From HGM04593 sp045646965 (GTDB taxonomy: Bacteria; Bacteroidota; Bacteroidia; Bacteroidales; Bacteroidaceae): 26,174 nucleotides of DNA. The notes beneath the pieces were generated by a model that did not search any database, was not told the DNA's origin, and saw nothing but the letters and a program-made list of their open reading frames with translations. This document shows, piece by piece, positions 1-7,720 of this stretch. The position numbers and the translations under genes were made by a program. Numbering within the stretch: the first letter of the stretch is position 1; each line of letters begins with the position of its first letter. The stretch is taken from NCBI GenBank assembly GCA_045646965.1, contig JAZRLR010000021.1, positions 1-26,174 on the forward strand, written 5' to 3'.

Positions 1-87
1 GTTCGTGGTCAGAGCACAAAGAACAACGCTCGTACACGTAAGGGACGTAAGAAGACAGTTGCTAACAAGAAAAAAGCTACAAAATAA
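1..87 (+). CDS. rpsM: 30S ribosomal protein S13, C-terminal end (partial)
   Basis: The first 28 codons of the window are an open frame entering from the left edge and ending in TAA at 85-87, followed at once by TAG. The residues (RGQSTKNNARTRKGRKK and a lysine-rich tail) are the typical basic C-terminus of ribosomal protein S13, which sits in the head of the 30S subunit. The next gene is rpsK, 12 nt downstream, which is the standard rpsM-rpsK order in bacterial ribosomal operons. The start lies outside the window. Confidence is high because both the sequence and the neighbour agree. Confidence 0.93.
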   Translation, partial: VRGQSTKNNARTRKGRKKTVANKKKATK

Positions 88-99
88 TAGGTAAGTAAT

Positions 100-489
100 A
101 TGGCAAAGAAAACAGTTGCAACAAAGAAAAGAAATGTGAAGGTAGGAGCCAACGGTCAGCTTCACGTTCATTCGTCATTTAACAATATCATTGTTTGCCT
201 TACTAATGACGAAGGTCAGGTTATCTCTTGGTCTTCAGCTGGTAAGATGGGCTTCAGAGGTTCAAAGAAGAACACTCCTTATGCTGCCCAGATGGCTGCC
301 GAGGCTTGCTCAAAGATCGCTTACGACTTGGGCTTGCGCAAGGTGAAGGCTTATGTAAAAGGACCCGGAAACGGTCGTGAGTCGGCTATCCGCACCGTAC
401 ACGGCGCAGGTATCGAGGTTACAGAAATCATTGATGTAACACCGCTGCCCCACAACGGTTGCCGTCCTCCCAAAAGAAGAAGAGTATAA
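100..489 (+). CDS. rpsK: 30S ribosomal protein S11
   Basis: This 129-residue protein is full length for bacterial S11. It contains the family's conserved stretches: HVHSSFNNIIV near residues 22-32, SSAGKMGFRGSKK around 45-57, the glycine/arginine segment KGPGNGRESAIR, and the C-terminal PLPHNGCRPPKRRRV. S11 binds 16S rRNA on the platform of the small subunit near the mRNA exit channel. The gene lies between rpsM and rpsD in the operon that ends with rpoA and rplQ. No Shine-Dalgarno sequence is visible, as is usual in Bacteroidota. Nothing is unusual about it. Confidence 0.98.
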   Translation: MAKKTVATKKRNVKVGANGQLHVHSSFNNIIVCLTNDEGQVISWSSAGKMGFRGSKKNTPYAAQMAAEACSKIAYDLGLRKVKAYVKGPGNGRESAIRTVHGAGIEVTEIIDVTPLPHNGCRPPKRRRV

Positions 490-511
490 TCACACTTAAT
501 CAGAAATTAAA

Positions 512-1120
512 ATGGCAAGATATACAGGACCTAAAAGCAAGATTGCACGTCGTTTCGGTGAGCCTATCTTCGGTGCCGACAAAGTGCTTTCAAAGAAAAA
601 TTATGCTCCCGGTATGCACGGTAACAACCGTCGTCGCAAAACATCAGAGTATGGTGTGATGTTGGCCGAGAAGCAGAAAGCTAAATATACATACGGAGTA
701 TTGGAGCGTCAGTTCCGCAACACATTTGACAAAGCCGATTCAGCTCCCGGTATCACCGGTGAGGTGCTTTTGCAGTTGCTGGAGTCACGTTTGGACAATA
801 TCGTTTACCGTTTGGGTATCGCTCCCACTCGTGCTGCTGCACGTCAGTTGGTTAGCCACTGCCACATCGTAGTAGATGGTAAGGTTTGTAACGTTGCTTC
901 TCGCATCATCAAGGCAGGTCAGATTGTAGGTGTACGCGAGCGTTCTAAATCTCTCGAGGTTATCCAGAACTCTTTGGCTGGTCTTAACCACAGCAAATAT
1001 CCTTGGTTGGAGTGGGAGGAGTCTTCAATGTCAGGTAAATTCTTGAATATGCCCGAGCGTAGCGAGATTCCCGAGAACATCAAGGAGCAATTAATCGTTG
1101 AGTTGTATAGCAAAAATTAA
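512..1120 (+). CDS. rpsD: 30S ribosomal protein S4
   Basis: A 202-residue S4 protein. The N-terminus MARYTGPKSKIARRFGEP and the S4 RNA-binding domain in the second half (RLDNIVYRLGIAPTRAAARQ, then HCHIVVDGKV) are diagnostic. S4 is a primary 16S rRNA binder that nucleates 30S assembly and in many bacteria autoregulates its operon. The N-terminal zinc-binding cysteine cluster found in some S4 proteins is absent, so this is the zinc-independent form. It follows rpsK by 22 nt and precedes rpoA by 9 nt, the same order as in other Bacteroidota. The start ATG is preceded by an A-rich leader without a Shine-Dalgarno motif. Confidence 0.98.
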   Translation: MARYTGPKSKIARRFGEPIFGADKVLSKKNYAPGMHGNNRRRKTSEYGVMLAEKQKAKYTYGVLERQFRNTFDKADSAPGITGEVLLQLLESRLDNIVYRLGIAPTRAAARQLVSHCHIVVDGKVCNVASRIIKAGQIVGVRERSKSLEVIQNSLAGLNHSKYPWLEWEESSMSGKFLNMPERSEIPENIKEQLIVELYSKN

Positions 1121-1129
1121 TATTTGATA

Positions 1130-2122
1130 ATGGCGATATTAACATTTCAAAAACCTGATAAAGTCGTAATGTTGGAGGCGAACGACTTCTACGGAAAGTT
1201 CGAGTTCCGTCCTCTTGAGCCCGGTTTTGCTACAACTGTAGGTAACGCATTGCGCCGCATCTTGCTCTCTTCTTTGGAGGGCTTTGCAATCAATACAATT
1301 AAGATTGCAGGTGTAGAGCACGAGTTTGCTACAGTACCCGGTGTGAAAGAAGATGTTACCAACATTATTTTGAATCTTAAAAAGGTTCGTTTCAAAAGAG
1401 TTGTTGAGGACTACGAGGAAGACAAGGCCTTCATCAATGTAGAGAACACTGAGGTATTTACTGCCGGCGATATTGGTAAGTATTTAACCGGATTTGAAGT
1501 GTTAAATCCCGAGTTAGTCATTTGCCATCTCGACTCATCGGCTAAAATGCAGATTGAAATCACCATCAACAAGGGACGTGGATACGTTCCTGCTGATGAG
1601 AATCGTGAGTACTGCACAGAACCCACTATGATTCCAATCGACTCGATATACACTCCTATTCGTAACGTAAATTACCAGCGCGAGCCCTTCCGCGTAGAGC
1701 AGAAGACCGACTACGACCGTTTGGTAATTGAAATTACAACAGATGGTTCCATACATCCGAAGGAGGCTTTGAAAGAGGCAGCCAGAATCCTTATCCATCA
1801 CTTTATGCTCTTCTCTGACGAGAAGATCGCTATCGAGTCTAACGACATCGATGGTAACGAGGAGTTTGATGAGGAGGTACTGCATATGCGTCAGTTGCTC
1901 AAGAGCAAGCTTGTAGACCTGAACCTTTCGGTTCGTGCTCTCAACTGCTTGAAGGCAGCCGATGTAGAGACACTCGGTCAGCTCGTGCAGTATAACAAGA
2001 CCGACCTTCTTAAATTCCGCAACTTCGGTAAGAAATCGCTCACTGAGCTTGATGATTTGCTAGAGAGTCTGAATCTTTCGTTTGGAACTGATATTTCAAA
2101 ATATAAATTAGACAAAGAATAA
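1130..2122 (+). CDS. rpoA: DNA-directed RNA polymerase subunit alpha
   Basis: The 330-residue alpha subunit has two clear domains. The N-terminal assembly domain includes the family hallmark TTVGNALRRILLSSLEG (about residues 35-51), which dimerises and contacts beta and beta prime. The C-terminal alphaCTD (about residues 250-320, SVRALNCLKAADVETLGQL to KSLTELDDLLE) contacts promoter DNA and activators. I chose the ATG at 1130, giving MAILTFQKPDKV, because that N-terminus is the conserved Bacteroidota start; the frame can be extended upstream only to a TTG at 1124. It lies 9 nt after rpsD and 2 nt before rplQ, so translation is probably coupled. Confidence 0.98.
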   Translation: MAILTFQKPDKVVMLEANDFYGKFEFRPLEPGFATTVGNALRRILLSSLEGFAINTIKIAGVEHEFATVPGVKEDVTNIILNLKKVRFKRVVEDYEEDKAFINVENTEVFTAGDIGKYLTGFEVLNPELVICHLDSSAKMQIEITINKGRGYVPADENREYCTEPTMIPIDSIYTPIRNVNYQREPFRVEQKTDYDRLVIEITTDGSIHPKEALKEAARILIHHFMLFSDEKIAIESNDIDGNEEFDEEVLHMRQLLKSKLVDLNLSVRALNCLKAADVETLGQLVQYNKTDLLKFRNFGKKSLTELDDLLESLNLSFGTDISKYKLDKE

Positions 2123-2124
2123 TT

Positions 2125-2613
2125 ATGAGACATAAAAAATCTTTTAACCATTTGGGCCGTACTGCATCTCACAGAAAAGCTATGCTTTCAAATATGGCTG
2201 TTTCGTTGATTATGCACAAAAGAATCACTACGACCCTCGCAAAGGCGAAGGAGCTCAAGAAGTTCGTTGAGCCTTTGATCACAAAGTCGAAAGACGACAC
2301 AACCAATTCTCGTCGCGTTGTATTCAGCTACTTGCAGAGCAAGGAGGCCGTTACAGAGCTCTTCAAGGAGATTTCTGTAAAAGTTGCCGAGCGTCCCGGT
2401 GGCTACACACGCATCATCAAACTTGGTACACGTCCCGGTGACGCAGCCGAGATGTGCTTCATTGAGCTTGTTGATTACAACGAGAATATGGCAAAGGCTC
2501 CTGCAAAGAAGACTCGCCGTCGTCGCTCTACAAAGAAGGCTGCAGATGCACCCGTGGTAGAGGAGACAGCAGTAGCAACTGAAGAGCCCGCTACTACAGC
2601 CGTTGCTGAATAA
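2125..2613 (+). CDS. rplQ: 50S ribosomal protein L17
   Basis: A 162-residue L17. The core (about residues 1-118) has the conserved MRHKKSFNHLGRTASHRKAM start, the KRITTTLAKAKELKKFVEPLIT segment and the GGYTRIIKLGTRPGDAAEM motif. Residues after about 125 form a low-complexity tail, first Arg/Lys-rich (KKTRRRRSTKK) and then Ala/Glu/Thr-rich; such tails are common in Bacteroidota L17 and absent in the E. coli form. L17 sits near the peptide exit tunnel of the 50S subunit. It is the last gene of the operon and is followed by a strong terminator 22 nt after the stop. Confidence 0.97.
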   Translation: MRHKKSFNHLGRTASHRKAMLSNMAVSLIMHKRITTTLAKAKELKKFVEPLITKSKDDTTNSRRVVFSYLQSKEAVTELFKEISVKVAERPGGYTRIIKLGTRPGDAAEMCFIELVDYNENMAKAPAKKTRRRRSTKKAADAPVVEETAVATEEPATTAVAE

Positions 2614-2635
2614 AAAATTACTTACTTAATAGATG

Positions 2636-2670
2636 TGAGAGGATGTCGTGAGGCATCCTCTCATTTTTTT
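2636..2670 (+). terminator. Rho-independent terminator of the rpsM-rplQ operon
   Basis: A 10-bp perfect stem (TGAGAGGATG at 2636-2645 with CATCCTCTCA at 2654-2663) and an 8-nt loop are followed by seven T residues. It lies 22 nt after the rplQ stop and ends the ribosomal operon. The following stretch to 2870 holds no supported gene. Confidence 0.9.
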
Positions 2671-2870
2671 GTTACGCCGGTGCGCTTCTCCTTACCGCCC
2701 TCGACGAGTTGCTCGGCCGTTTCAAATTGTGTATAAGCAGAATAAGAAACCGTTGAAACAATTCGTTGCACAAGTCTGCGCAGGCGTGGCAGGGTGGTGG
2801 CATTTTGTCGGCTTGGTGCCCTGCGAATACATAATTTTTTATTCTTTAACTGCTTATTTATGTTAAAATA

Positions 2871-2903
2871 TTGTAGAAATACCGAAAAAAAACTTTAATT
2901 TTG
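2871..2903 (+). promoter_or_regulatory. Bacteroidota-type promoter of the nqr operon
   Basis: The -7 element TAATTTTG at 2896-2903 fits the TAnnTTTG consensus exactly. A TTG at 2871-2873 lies 22 nt upstream as a fair -33 element. Transcription would begin near 2910, giving a leader of about 27 nt before the nqrA ATG at 2937, too short for a riboswitch. The DNA just upstream (about 2830-2870) is AT-rich. Between the terminator at 2670 and this promoter I see no gene; the only open frame there begins inside the terminator hairpin and resembles nothing. Confidence 0.75.
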
Positions 2904-2936
2904 CGACGGATAATGTACTAACGTAACTCAATTTAT

Positions 2937-4286
2937 ATGCACAGAGTCGTAAAAATTTCTAAGGGATTGGATATCAATCTTAAAGGTGCTCCCGTTGCAG
3001 AGATGACATCGGTTGCCGACGCAAAGTTGTATGCTTTGATGCCGGCCGATTTCACCCGCGTTACTCCCAAAGTGGTTGTTAAACCCGAGGATAGCGTAAA
3101 GGCAGGCGAGCCTCTTTTCATTGATAAGAATTGTCCCGAAATACAATTTGTTTCGCCCGTGAGCGGAAAAGTTGTAGCGGTAAACCGCGGTGAGAGAAGA
3201 CGCGTTTTAAGCGTAGTAGTAGAGTCGGACGGTAAGTTTGAGTCGGTGGAGTATAAAGCAAAAGATGTACTTTCTCTCTCGGCAGAGGAGGTAAAGGCCG
3301 ATTTGTTGAAGGCCGGTCTTTTTGCATTTGTTCGCCAGCGTCCTTATGACGTTATCGCCACTCCCGGTGATTCACCCCGTGCCATCTTCGTGTCGGCCTT
3401 CGATTCAAAGCCTTTGGCTGTTGATTTCGAGATTGCTCTCAAGGGCAATGAGGATGACTTCCAGACAGGTCTCGATGCTTTGTCTCGCATAGCTCCCGTT
3501 AATTTGGGTGTGAGCGCATCGCACAAAGCAGCTGCTTTGAGCGTGGCAAAGAACGTGACTACAACAATCTTCAAGGGCCCCCATCCCGCAGGTAACGTAG
3601 GTGTACAGATTAACCGCGTTGCACCCGTGAACAAGGGCGAGATTGTGTGGACAATCGGTGCCGAGGAGGTAATCTTCATCGGTCGTCTCTTTAACAAAGG
3701 AAAAATCGATTTCACACGCACCGTTGCTCTCGCAGGTAGCGAGGTTAAGAACCCCTCTTACAGCAAGGTTATTCTCGGCGCGCAGATAAGCAACCTTCTC
3801 AATGGTCGCTTGAAGGACGAGAATCCCCTCCGCATCATCGACGGAAACGTGCTCACAGGCAAGAAGACAACAGCCGACGGCTTCCTCGGAGCTTTCTCTA
3901 CCGAGATTACCGTTATCCCCGAGATTATGGGCGGCGACGAGGCTTTCGGTTGGATTGCACCCCGTTTCTCTATGTTCAGCACAAGCCGCAGCTACTTCAG
4001 CTGGCTTACTCCCAAGCGCAAATACACCATCGATGCCCGCATCAAGGGTGGTGAGCGTCATATGATTATGTCAAACGAGTACAGCAAGGTGTTCCCTATG
4101 GATATCTATCCCGAGTACCTCATCAAAGCAATCATCACAGGTAACATCGACAAGATGGAAGAGCTTGGTATTTACGAGGTTGCACCCGAGGACTTTGCAC
4201 TGTGCGAATTTGTCGATTCATCTAAACTTGAACTGCAACGCATTGTACGCGAGGGCTTGGACAAGCTCCGTGCCGAGATGTGCTGA
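2937..4286 (+). CDS. nqrA: Na+-translocating NADH:quinone reductase subunit A
   Basis: A 449-residue NqrA, the usual length for the family (about 450). The N-terminus (KISKGLDINLKGAP) and the FVSPVSGKVVAVNRGERR segment around residues 72-89 are characteristic; this part has the biotinyl/barrel-sandwich-like fold seen in NqrA and RnfC. NqrA is the peripheral cytoplasmic subunit of the Na+-pumping NQR complex and is implicated in quinone binding. There is no signal peptide or membrane segment, as expected. It is the first gene of nqrABCDEF and is followed by a 62-nt gap before nqrB, the longest gap in the operon, in which I see no terminator. The TGA stop is backed by an adjacent TAA. Confidence 0.97.
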   Translation: MHRVVKISKGLDINLKGAPVAEMTSVADAKLYALMPADFTRVTPKVVVKPEDSVKAGEPLFIDKNCPEIQFVSPVSGKVVAVNRGERRRVLSVVVESDGKFESVEYKAKDVLSLSAEEVKADLLKAGLFAFVRQRPYDVIATPGDSPRAIFVSAFDSKPLAVDFEIALKGNEDDFQTGLDALSRIAPVNLGVSASHKAAALSVAKNVTTTIFKGPHPAGNVGVQINRVAPVNKGEIVWTIGAEEVIFIGRLFNKGKIDFTRTVALAGSEVKNPSYSKVILGAQISNLLNGRLKDENPLRIIDGNVLTGKKTTADGFLGAFSTEITVIPEIMGGDEAFGWIAPRFSMFSTSRSYFSWLTPKRKYTIDARIKGGERHMIMSNEYSKVFPMDIYPEYLIKAIITGNIDKMEELGIYEVAPEDFALCEFVDSSKLELQRIVREGLDKLRAEMC

Positions 4287-4348
4287 TAAGAAAATGATCT
4301 CCCGCAGGGAACATTGACAAATTTTAATGCAAAATAAATAAACGTCGT

Positions 4349-5542
4349 ATGAAATTTTTGAGAAACTATCTTGATAAGATTAAGCCCAATTTCGAGGAGG
4401 GTGGCAAGCTGCACGCATTGCGTTCGGTGTTCGACGGAATGGAGACTTTCCTTTTCGTGCCCAACGATACCTCGAAGAGTGGTGTTAATATTCACGATGC
4501 AATCGACAGCAAACGCATTATGTCGCTTGTGGTGATTGCTCTTGTTCCTGCACTTCTGTTCGGAATGTATAACCTTGGTTACCAGAATGCTCTTGCAGCA
4601 GGTATGGTTGCCGAGACATCTATCTGGCAGATGTTGCTCTTTGGTATGATGGTGACACTTCCCAAGATTGTAGTTACATATCTTGTAGGTCTTGGTATTG
4701 AGTTCACCGTTGCACAGTGGAAAAACGAAGAGATTCACGAGGGTTTCCTTGTGTCGGGTATCATCATTCCTATGATTGTTCCCGCGGGTTGTCCTCTGTG
4801 GGTGTTGGCTGTGGCCACAGCATTCTCGGTAATCTTTGCCAAGGAGGTGTTCGGTGGTACAGGTATGAACATCGTAAACGTGGCGCTCATCGCCCGTGCG
4901 TTTATCTTCTTCGCCTATCCTTCGGTTATTTCGGGTGAGTCGGTGTGGGTAGCCACAGACTCTATCCTCGGCATTGGTTACGACCTCCCCGACGGATACA
5001 CCTGCGCAACTGCTTTGCAGTTTGTTAATGCCGGTCAAGATATAATAGGTGCAACAGGCGCAGAACTCTCTGTTTGCGATATGATTTGTGGTTTTATGCC
5101 CGGCTCTATCGGTGAGACAAGCGTTATCGCCATCGCTCTTGGTGCTGCTCTCCTCTTGTGGACAGGTGTAGCAAGCTGGAAGGTTATGTTCAGCGTATTT
5201 GTGGGCGGTATTGCAATGATTCTCCTTTTTACAGGCCTTATGCCCGAGAACCCCGCATTGCAGCAGCCTTTCTACACACATCTCTTGCTCGGCGGTTTCT
5301 GCTTCGGAGCTGTGTTTATGGCGACAGACCCTGTTACAGCGGCTCGTACCGAGACCGGTAAGTATATCTACGGCTTTGGTATCGGCGCTATGGCAATCCT
5401 CATCCGCGTATTCAACCCCGGTTATCCCGAGGGTATGATGCTTGCCATCCTTCTTATGAACGTAACAGCACCGTTTATCGATTACTGTGTAGTGCAGTCT
5501 AATGTGAAGGCACGCGCAAAACGTCTAACTAAAAAGAACTAA
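4349..5542 (+). CDS. nqrB: Na+-translocating NADH:quinone reductase subunit B
   Basis: A 397-residue polytopic membrane protein, typical for NqrB (about 400), with roughly ten hydrophobic segments from residue 57 to the end. NqrB carries a covalent FMN on a threonine and contributes much of the Na+ path. The flavinylation motif is visible as DGYTCAT at residues 215-221, with T221 the predicted FMN-bearing residue. The position next to that Ala-Thr pair that I would expect to be Gly is Cys219 here. The PAGCPLWVLAVATAF and FGGTGMNIVNVALIARAF segments are strongly conserved in NqrB and RnfD. It precedes nqrC by only 7 nt, so the two are probably translationally coupled. Confidence 0.97.
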   Translation: MKFLRNYLDKIKPNFEEGGKLHALRSVFDGMETFLFVPNDTSKSGVNIHDAIDSKRIMSLVVIALVPALLFGMYNLGYQNALAAGMVAETSIWQMLLFGMMVTLPKIVVTYLVGLGIEFTVAQWKNEEIHEGFLVSGIIIPMIVPAGCPLWVLAVATAFSVIFAKEVFGGTGMNIVNVALIARAFIFFAYPSVISGESVWVATDSILGIGYDLPDGYTCATALQFVNAGQDIIGATGAELSVCDMICGFMPGSIGETSVIAIALGAALLLWTGVASWKVMFSVFVGGIAMILLFTGLMPENPALQQPFYTHLLLGGFCFGAVFMATDPVTAARTETGKYIYGFGIGAMAILIRVFNPGYPEGMMLAILLMNVTAPFIDYCVVQSNVKARAKRLTKKN

Positions 5543-5549
5543 TCAGACT

Positions 5550-6428
5550 ATGGCTAAATATGTATGTAAAGTGTGTGGATATACACACGAAGGAACAGAG
5601 GCTCCCTCTGCGTGCCCTCTATGTAAAGCCGGTGCATCGGAGTTCGAGCAGGTGGGCGGTGAGAATAACGAGAAAAAGGCAAAGAAAGGCTTTAATACAA
5701 GCAGCGACTCTTATGCAATTATCTATGCTTCGATAGTAGTTGTGATTGTGGCTTTCCTCTTGGCCGGAGTATCTTCTATGTTGCGTCCTTTGCAGGATGA
5801 GAATATCCGTCTCGATAAGAAAAAACAGATTCTCTCGTCTCTTAACCTCAAAAACCTTGCCGACGCTGCAAGCACTTACAGCGAGGTTGTGAAACAGGAA
5901 ATCATTATCAACGCAGCAGGTGAGGTTGTGGCTACCGAGGGTGGCTTCGACGTAACCAACGACGAGGTTAAGGGCGGCAAGCTCCCCCTGTACATCTGCG
6001 ATGTAGACGGCGAGACAAAATATGTTGTACCTATGACAGGTAACGGTCTTTGGGGCGGTATCTGGGGCTATGTAGCTGTAAACAACGACGGCAACACCAT
6101 CTATGGTGTGTATTTCTCTCACGCAAGTGAGACTCCCGGTTTGGGTGCCGAGATTGCAGGCGACAAATTCCAGACACGTTTCCCCGGCAAGAACATCATC
6201 AAAGATGGTGCCGTTGCTCTTGGTGTAACAAAGAAAGTGACCGACGAGGAGTGTGAGGTTAATGCCATTTCGGGCGCAACCATCACCTGTAACGGTGTAA
6301 ACGATATGTTGCACAACACAATGGAGGGTTACAAAGCCTATCTCATTGCATTGCAGCAGCCCGTAACACCTATTGTAGAATCAGAGCCTGCTTCAGCCGA
6401 GGAGGCGCAAGTAACAGAGGAGGAATAA
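5550..6428 (+). CDS. nqrC: Na+-translocating NADH:quinone reductase subunit C with N-terminal rubredoxin-like domain
   Basis: Residues about 53-292 are a normal NqrC: one membrane helix (about 55-77), then an extracytoplasmic FMN-binding domain with the flavinylation motif SGAT at 241-244 (T244 is the predicted FMN site). The preceding 50 residues are unusual. They contain CKVCG (C6, C9) and CPLC (C22, C25) with the GYTHEG turn between, the pattern of the small rubredoxin-like domain at the end of rubrerythrins. The family form I know begins directly at the membrane helix. Because the NqrC N-terminus faces the cytoplasm, the extra metal site would lie on the same side as NqrF. The start at 5550 is 7 nt after the nqrB stop, and no other ATG lies before the helix, so the extension is part of the translated product. 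The C-terminus is Glu-rich. Confidence 0.95.
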   Translation: MAKYVCKVCGYTHEGTEAPSACPLCKAGASEFEQVGGENNEKKAKKGFNTSSDSYAIIYASIVVVIVAFLLAGVSSMLRPLQDENIRLDKKKQILSSLNLKNLADAASTYSEVVKQEIIINAAGEVVATEGGFDVTNDEVKGGKLPLYICDVDGETKYVVPMTGNGLWGGIWGYVAVNNDGNTIYGVYFSHASETPGLGAEIAGDKFQTRFPGKNIIKDGAVALGVTKKVTDEECEVNAISGATITCNGVNDMLHNTMEGYKAYLIALQQPVTPIVESEPASAEEAQVTEEE

Positions 6429-6430
6429 CT

Positions 6431-7057
6431 ATGGGACTATTTTCAAAGAAAAACATTGAGGCGTTGCAGACACCTCTTTTAAAGGAGAACCCTGTAACTA
6501 TTCAGGTGCTTGGTATTTGTTCGGCACTTGCTGTTACAAGCAAGTTGGCTCCTGCCATTGTAATGGGCCTTTCGGTAACTATCATCGTTGCTATGGCCAA
6601 CGTAATCATTTCACTTATCCGTAACACAATCCCCGGACGTATCCGTATTATCATACAGCTGGTGGTTGTAGCTGCGCTTGTTACACTTGTGAGCGAGGTG
6701 CTCAAAGCCTTTGCCTACGACGTAAGTGTTCAGCTGTCGGTGTATGTGGGACTTATCATCACAAACTGCATCCTTATGGGACGTCTCGAGGCTTTTGCTA
6801 TGCAGAACAAGCCCTGGCCCTCGTTCCTCGACGGTATCGGTAACGGTTTGGGATATGCAATGATTCTTGTGCTCGTTGCCATTGTGCGCGAAATATTCGG
6901 TTCGGGTACTTTGCTCGATTTCCCCGTTATTCCCCAGTGCGTATACGATGCAGGATATATAAATAACGGTCTTATGCTTATGGCTCCTATGGCGTTCTTC
7001 CTTATCGCCATCATTATCTGGGTGCAGAGAGCAAAAGACAAGAGTTTACAGGAATAA
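6431..7057 (+). CDS. nqrD: Na+-translocating NADH:quinone reductase subunit D
   Basis: A 208-residue membrane protein with about six hydrophobic helices, full length for NqrD. The N-terminal ENPVTIQVLGICSALAVTS and the central GLIITNCILMGRLEAFA are hallmarks. Cys30 and Cys113 correspond to the conserved cysteine pair that, together with the pair in NqrE, binds a 2Fe-2S centre within the membrane in the well-studied Vibrio enzyme. The gene begins 2 nt after the nqrC stop. The residues needed for function all appear to be present. Confidence 0.97.
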   Translation: MGLFSKKNIEALQTPLLKENPVTIQVLGICSALAVTSKLAPAIVMGLSVTIIVAMANVIISLIRNTIPGRIRIIIQLVVVAALVTLVSEVLKAFAYDVSVQLSVYVGLIITNCILMGRLEAFAMQNKPWPSFLDGIGNGLGYAMILVLVAIVREIFGSGTLLDFPVIPQCVYDAGYINNGLMLMAPMAFFLIAIIIWVQRAKDKSLQE

Positions 7058-7081
7058 TTAACAGATACAGAAGAATAAATT

Positions 7082-7708
7082 ATGGAACATTTTATTAGTT
7101 TGATTGTCCGTACGATTTTCGTGGACAATATGGTATTTGCCTTCTTCTTGGGTATGTGTTCATATTTGGCTGTATCTAAGAGTGTGAAGACCGCTATCGG
7201 ACTCGGCATCGCAGTAGTTTTCGTTCAGGTTATCACTTTGCCCGTGAACTACCTGTTGCAGACCGCAGTGCTTGCCAACGGTGCTATTATAGAAGGCGTT
7301 GATTTGTCTTTCCTCGCGTTCATCCTCTTTATTGCCGTTATCGCAGGTATCGTGCAGCTTGTAGAGATGATTGTGGAGCGTTTCGCCCCCGCGTTGTATA
7401 GCCAGCTCGGTATATTCCTTCCCTTGATTGCTGTGAACTGTGCCATTATGGGTGGTTCGCTCTTTATGCAGCAGCGCATCGGTATGGAGAGCAATAACCC
7501 CCAGTACATCGGCAGCTTGGGCGATGCTTTTGCTTATGCTCTCGGTTCGGGTATCGGCTGGATGGTGGCTATCGTGCTTTTTGCGGCAGTTCGTGAGAAG
7601 ATGGAGTATTGCAATATCCCCAAGCCCTTGCGCGGACTGGGTATCGCATTCATCACCGTAGGCTTGATGGCTATGGCGTTTATGTGCTTCTCTGGTATTA
7701 AAATGTAA
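7082..7708 (+). CDS. nqrE: Na+-translocating NADH:quinone reductase subunit E
   Basis: A 208-residue membrane protein with about six helices, homologous to NqrD in a mirrored topology. The start MEHFISLIVRTIFVDNMVFAFFLGMCSYLAVS and the segment LIAVNCAIMGGSLFM are diagnostic. Cys26 and Cys120 are the partners of the NqrD cysteines in the shared 2Fe-2S centre. It follows nqrD by 24 nt and precedes nqrF by 12 nt. Nothing is unusual; length and motifs match the family. Confidence 0.96.
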   Translation: MEHFISLIVRTIFVDNMVFAFFLGMCSYLAVSKSVKTAIGLGIAVVFVQVITLPVNYLLQTAVLANGAIIEGVDLSFLAFILFIAVIAGIVQLVEMIVERFAPALYSQLGIFLPLIAVNCAIMGGSLFMQQRIGMESNNPQYIGSLGDAFAYALGSGIGWMVAIVLFAAVREKMEYCNIPKPLRGLGIAFITVGLMAMAFMCFSGIKM

Positions 7709-7720
7709 TAAATAAAAGCT

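Noticed and set aside
2648..2866. 72-residue plus-strand open frame between rplQ and nqrA
   Set aside because: It begins inside the rplQ terminator hairpin, has no recognisable motifs and is crowded with Arg/Pro; it looks like chance.
4172..5281. Long minus-strand open frame (369 codons) opposite nqrA-nqrB
   Set aside because: It is the antisense shadow of nqrB, rich in Cys/His from reversed codons, with no family resemblance.
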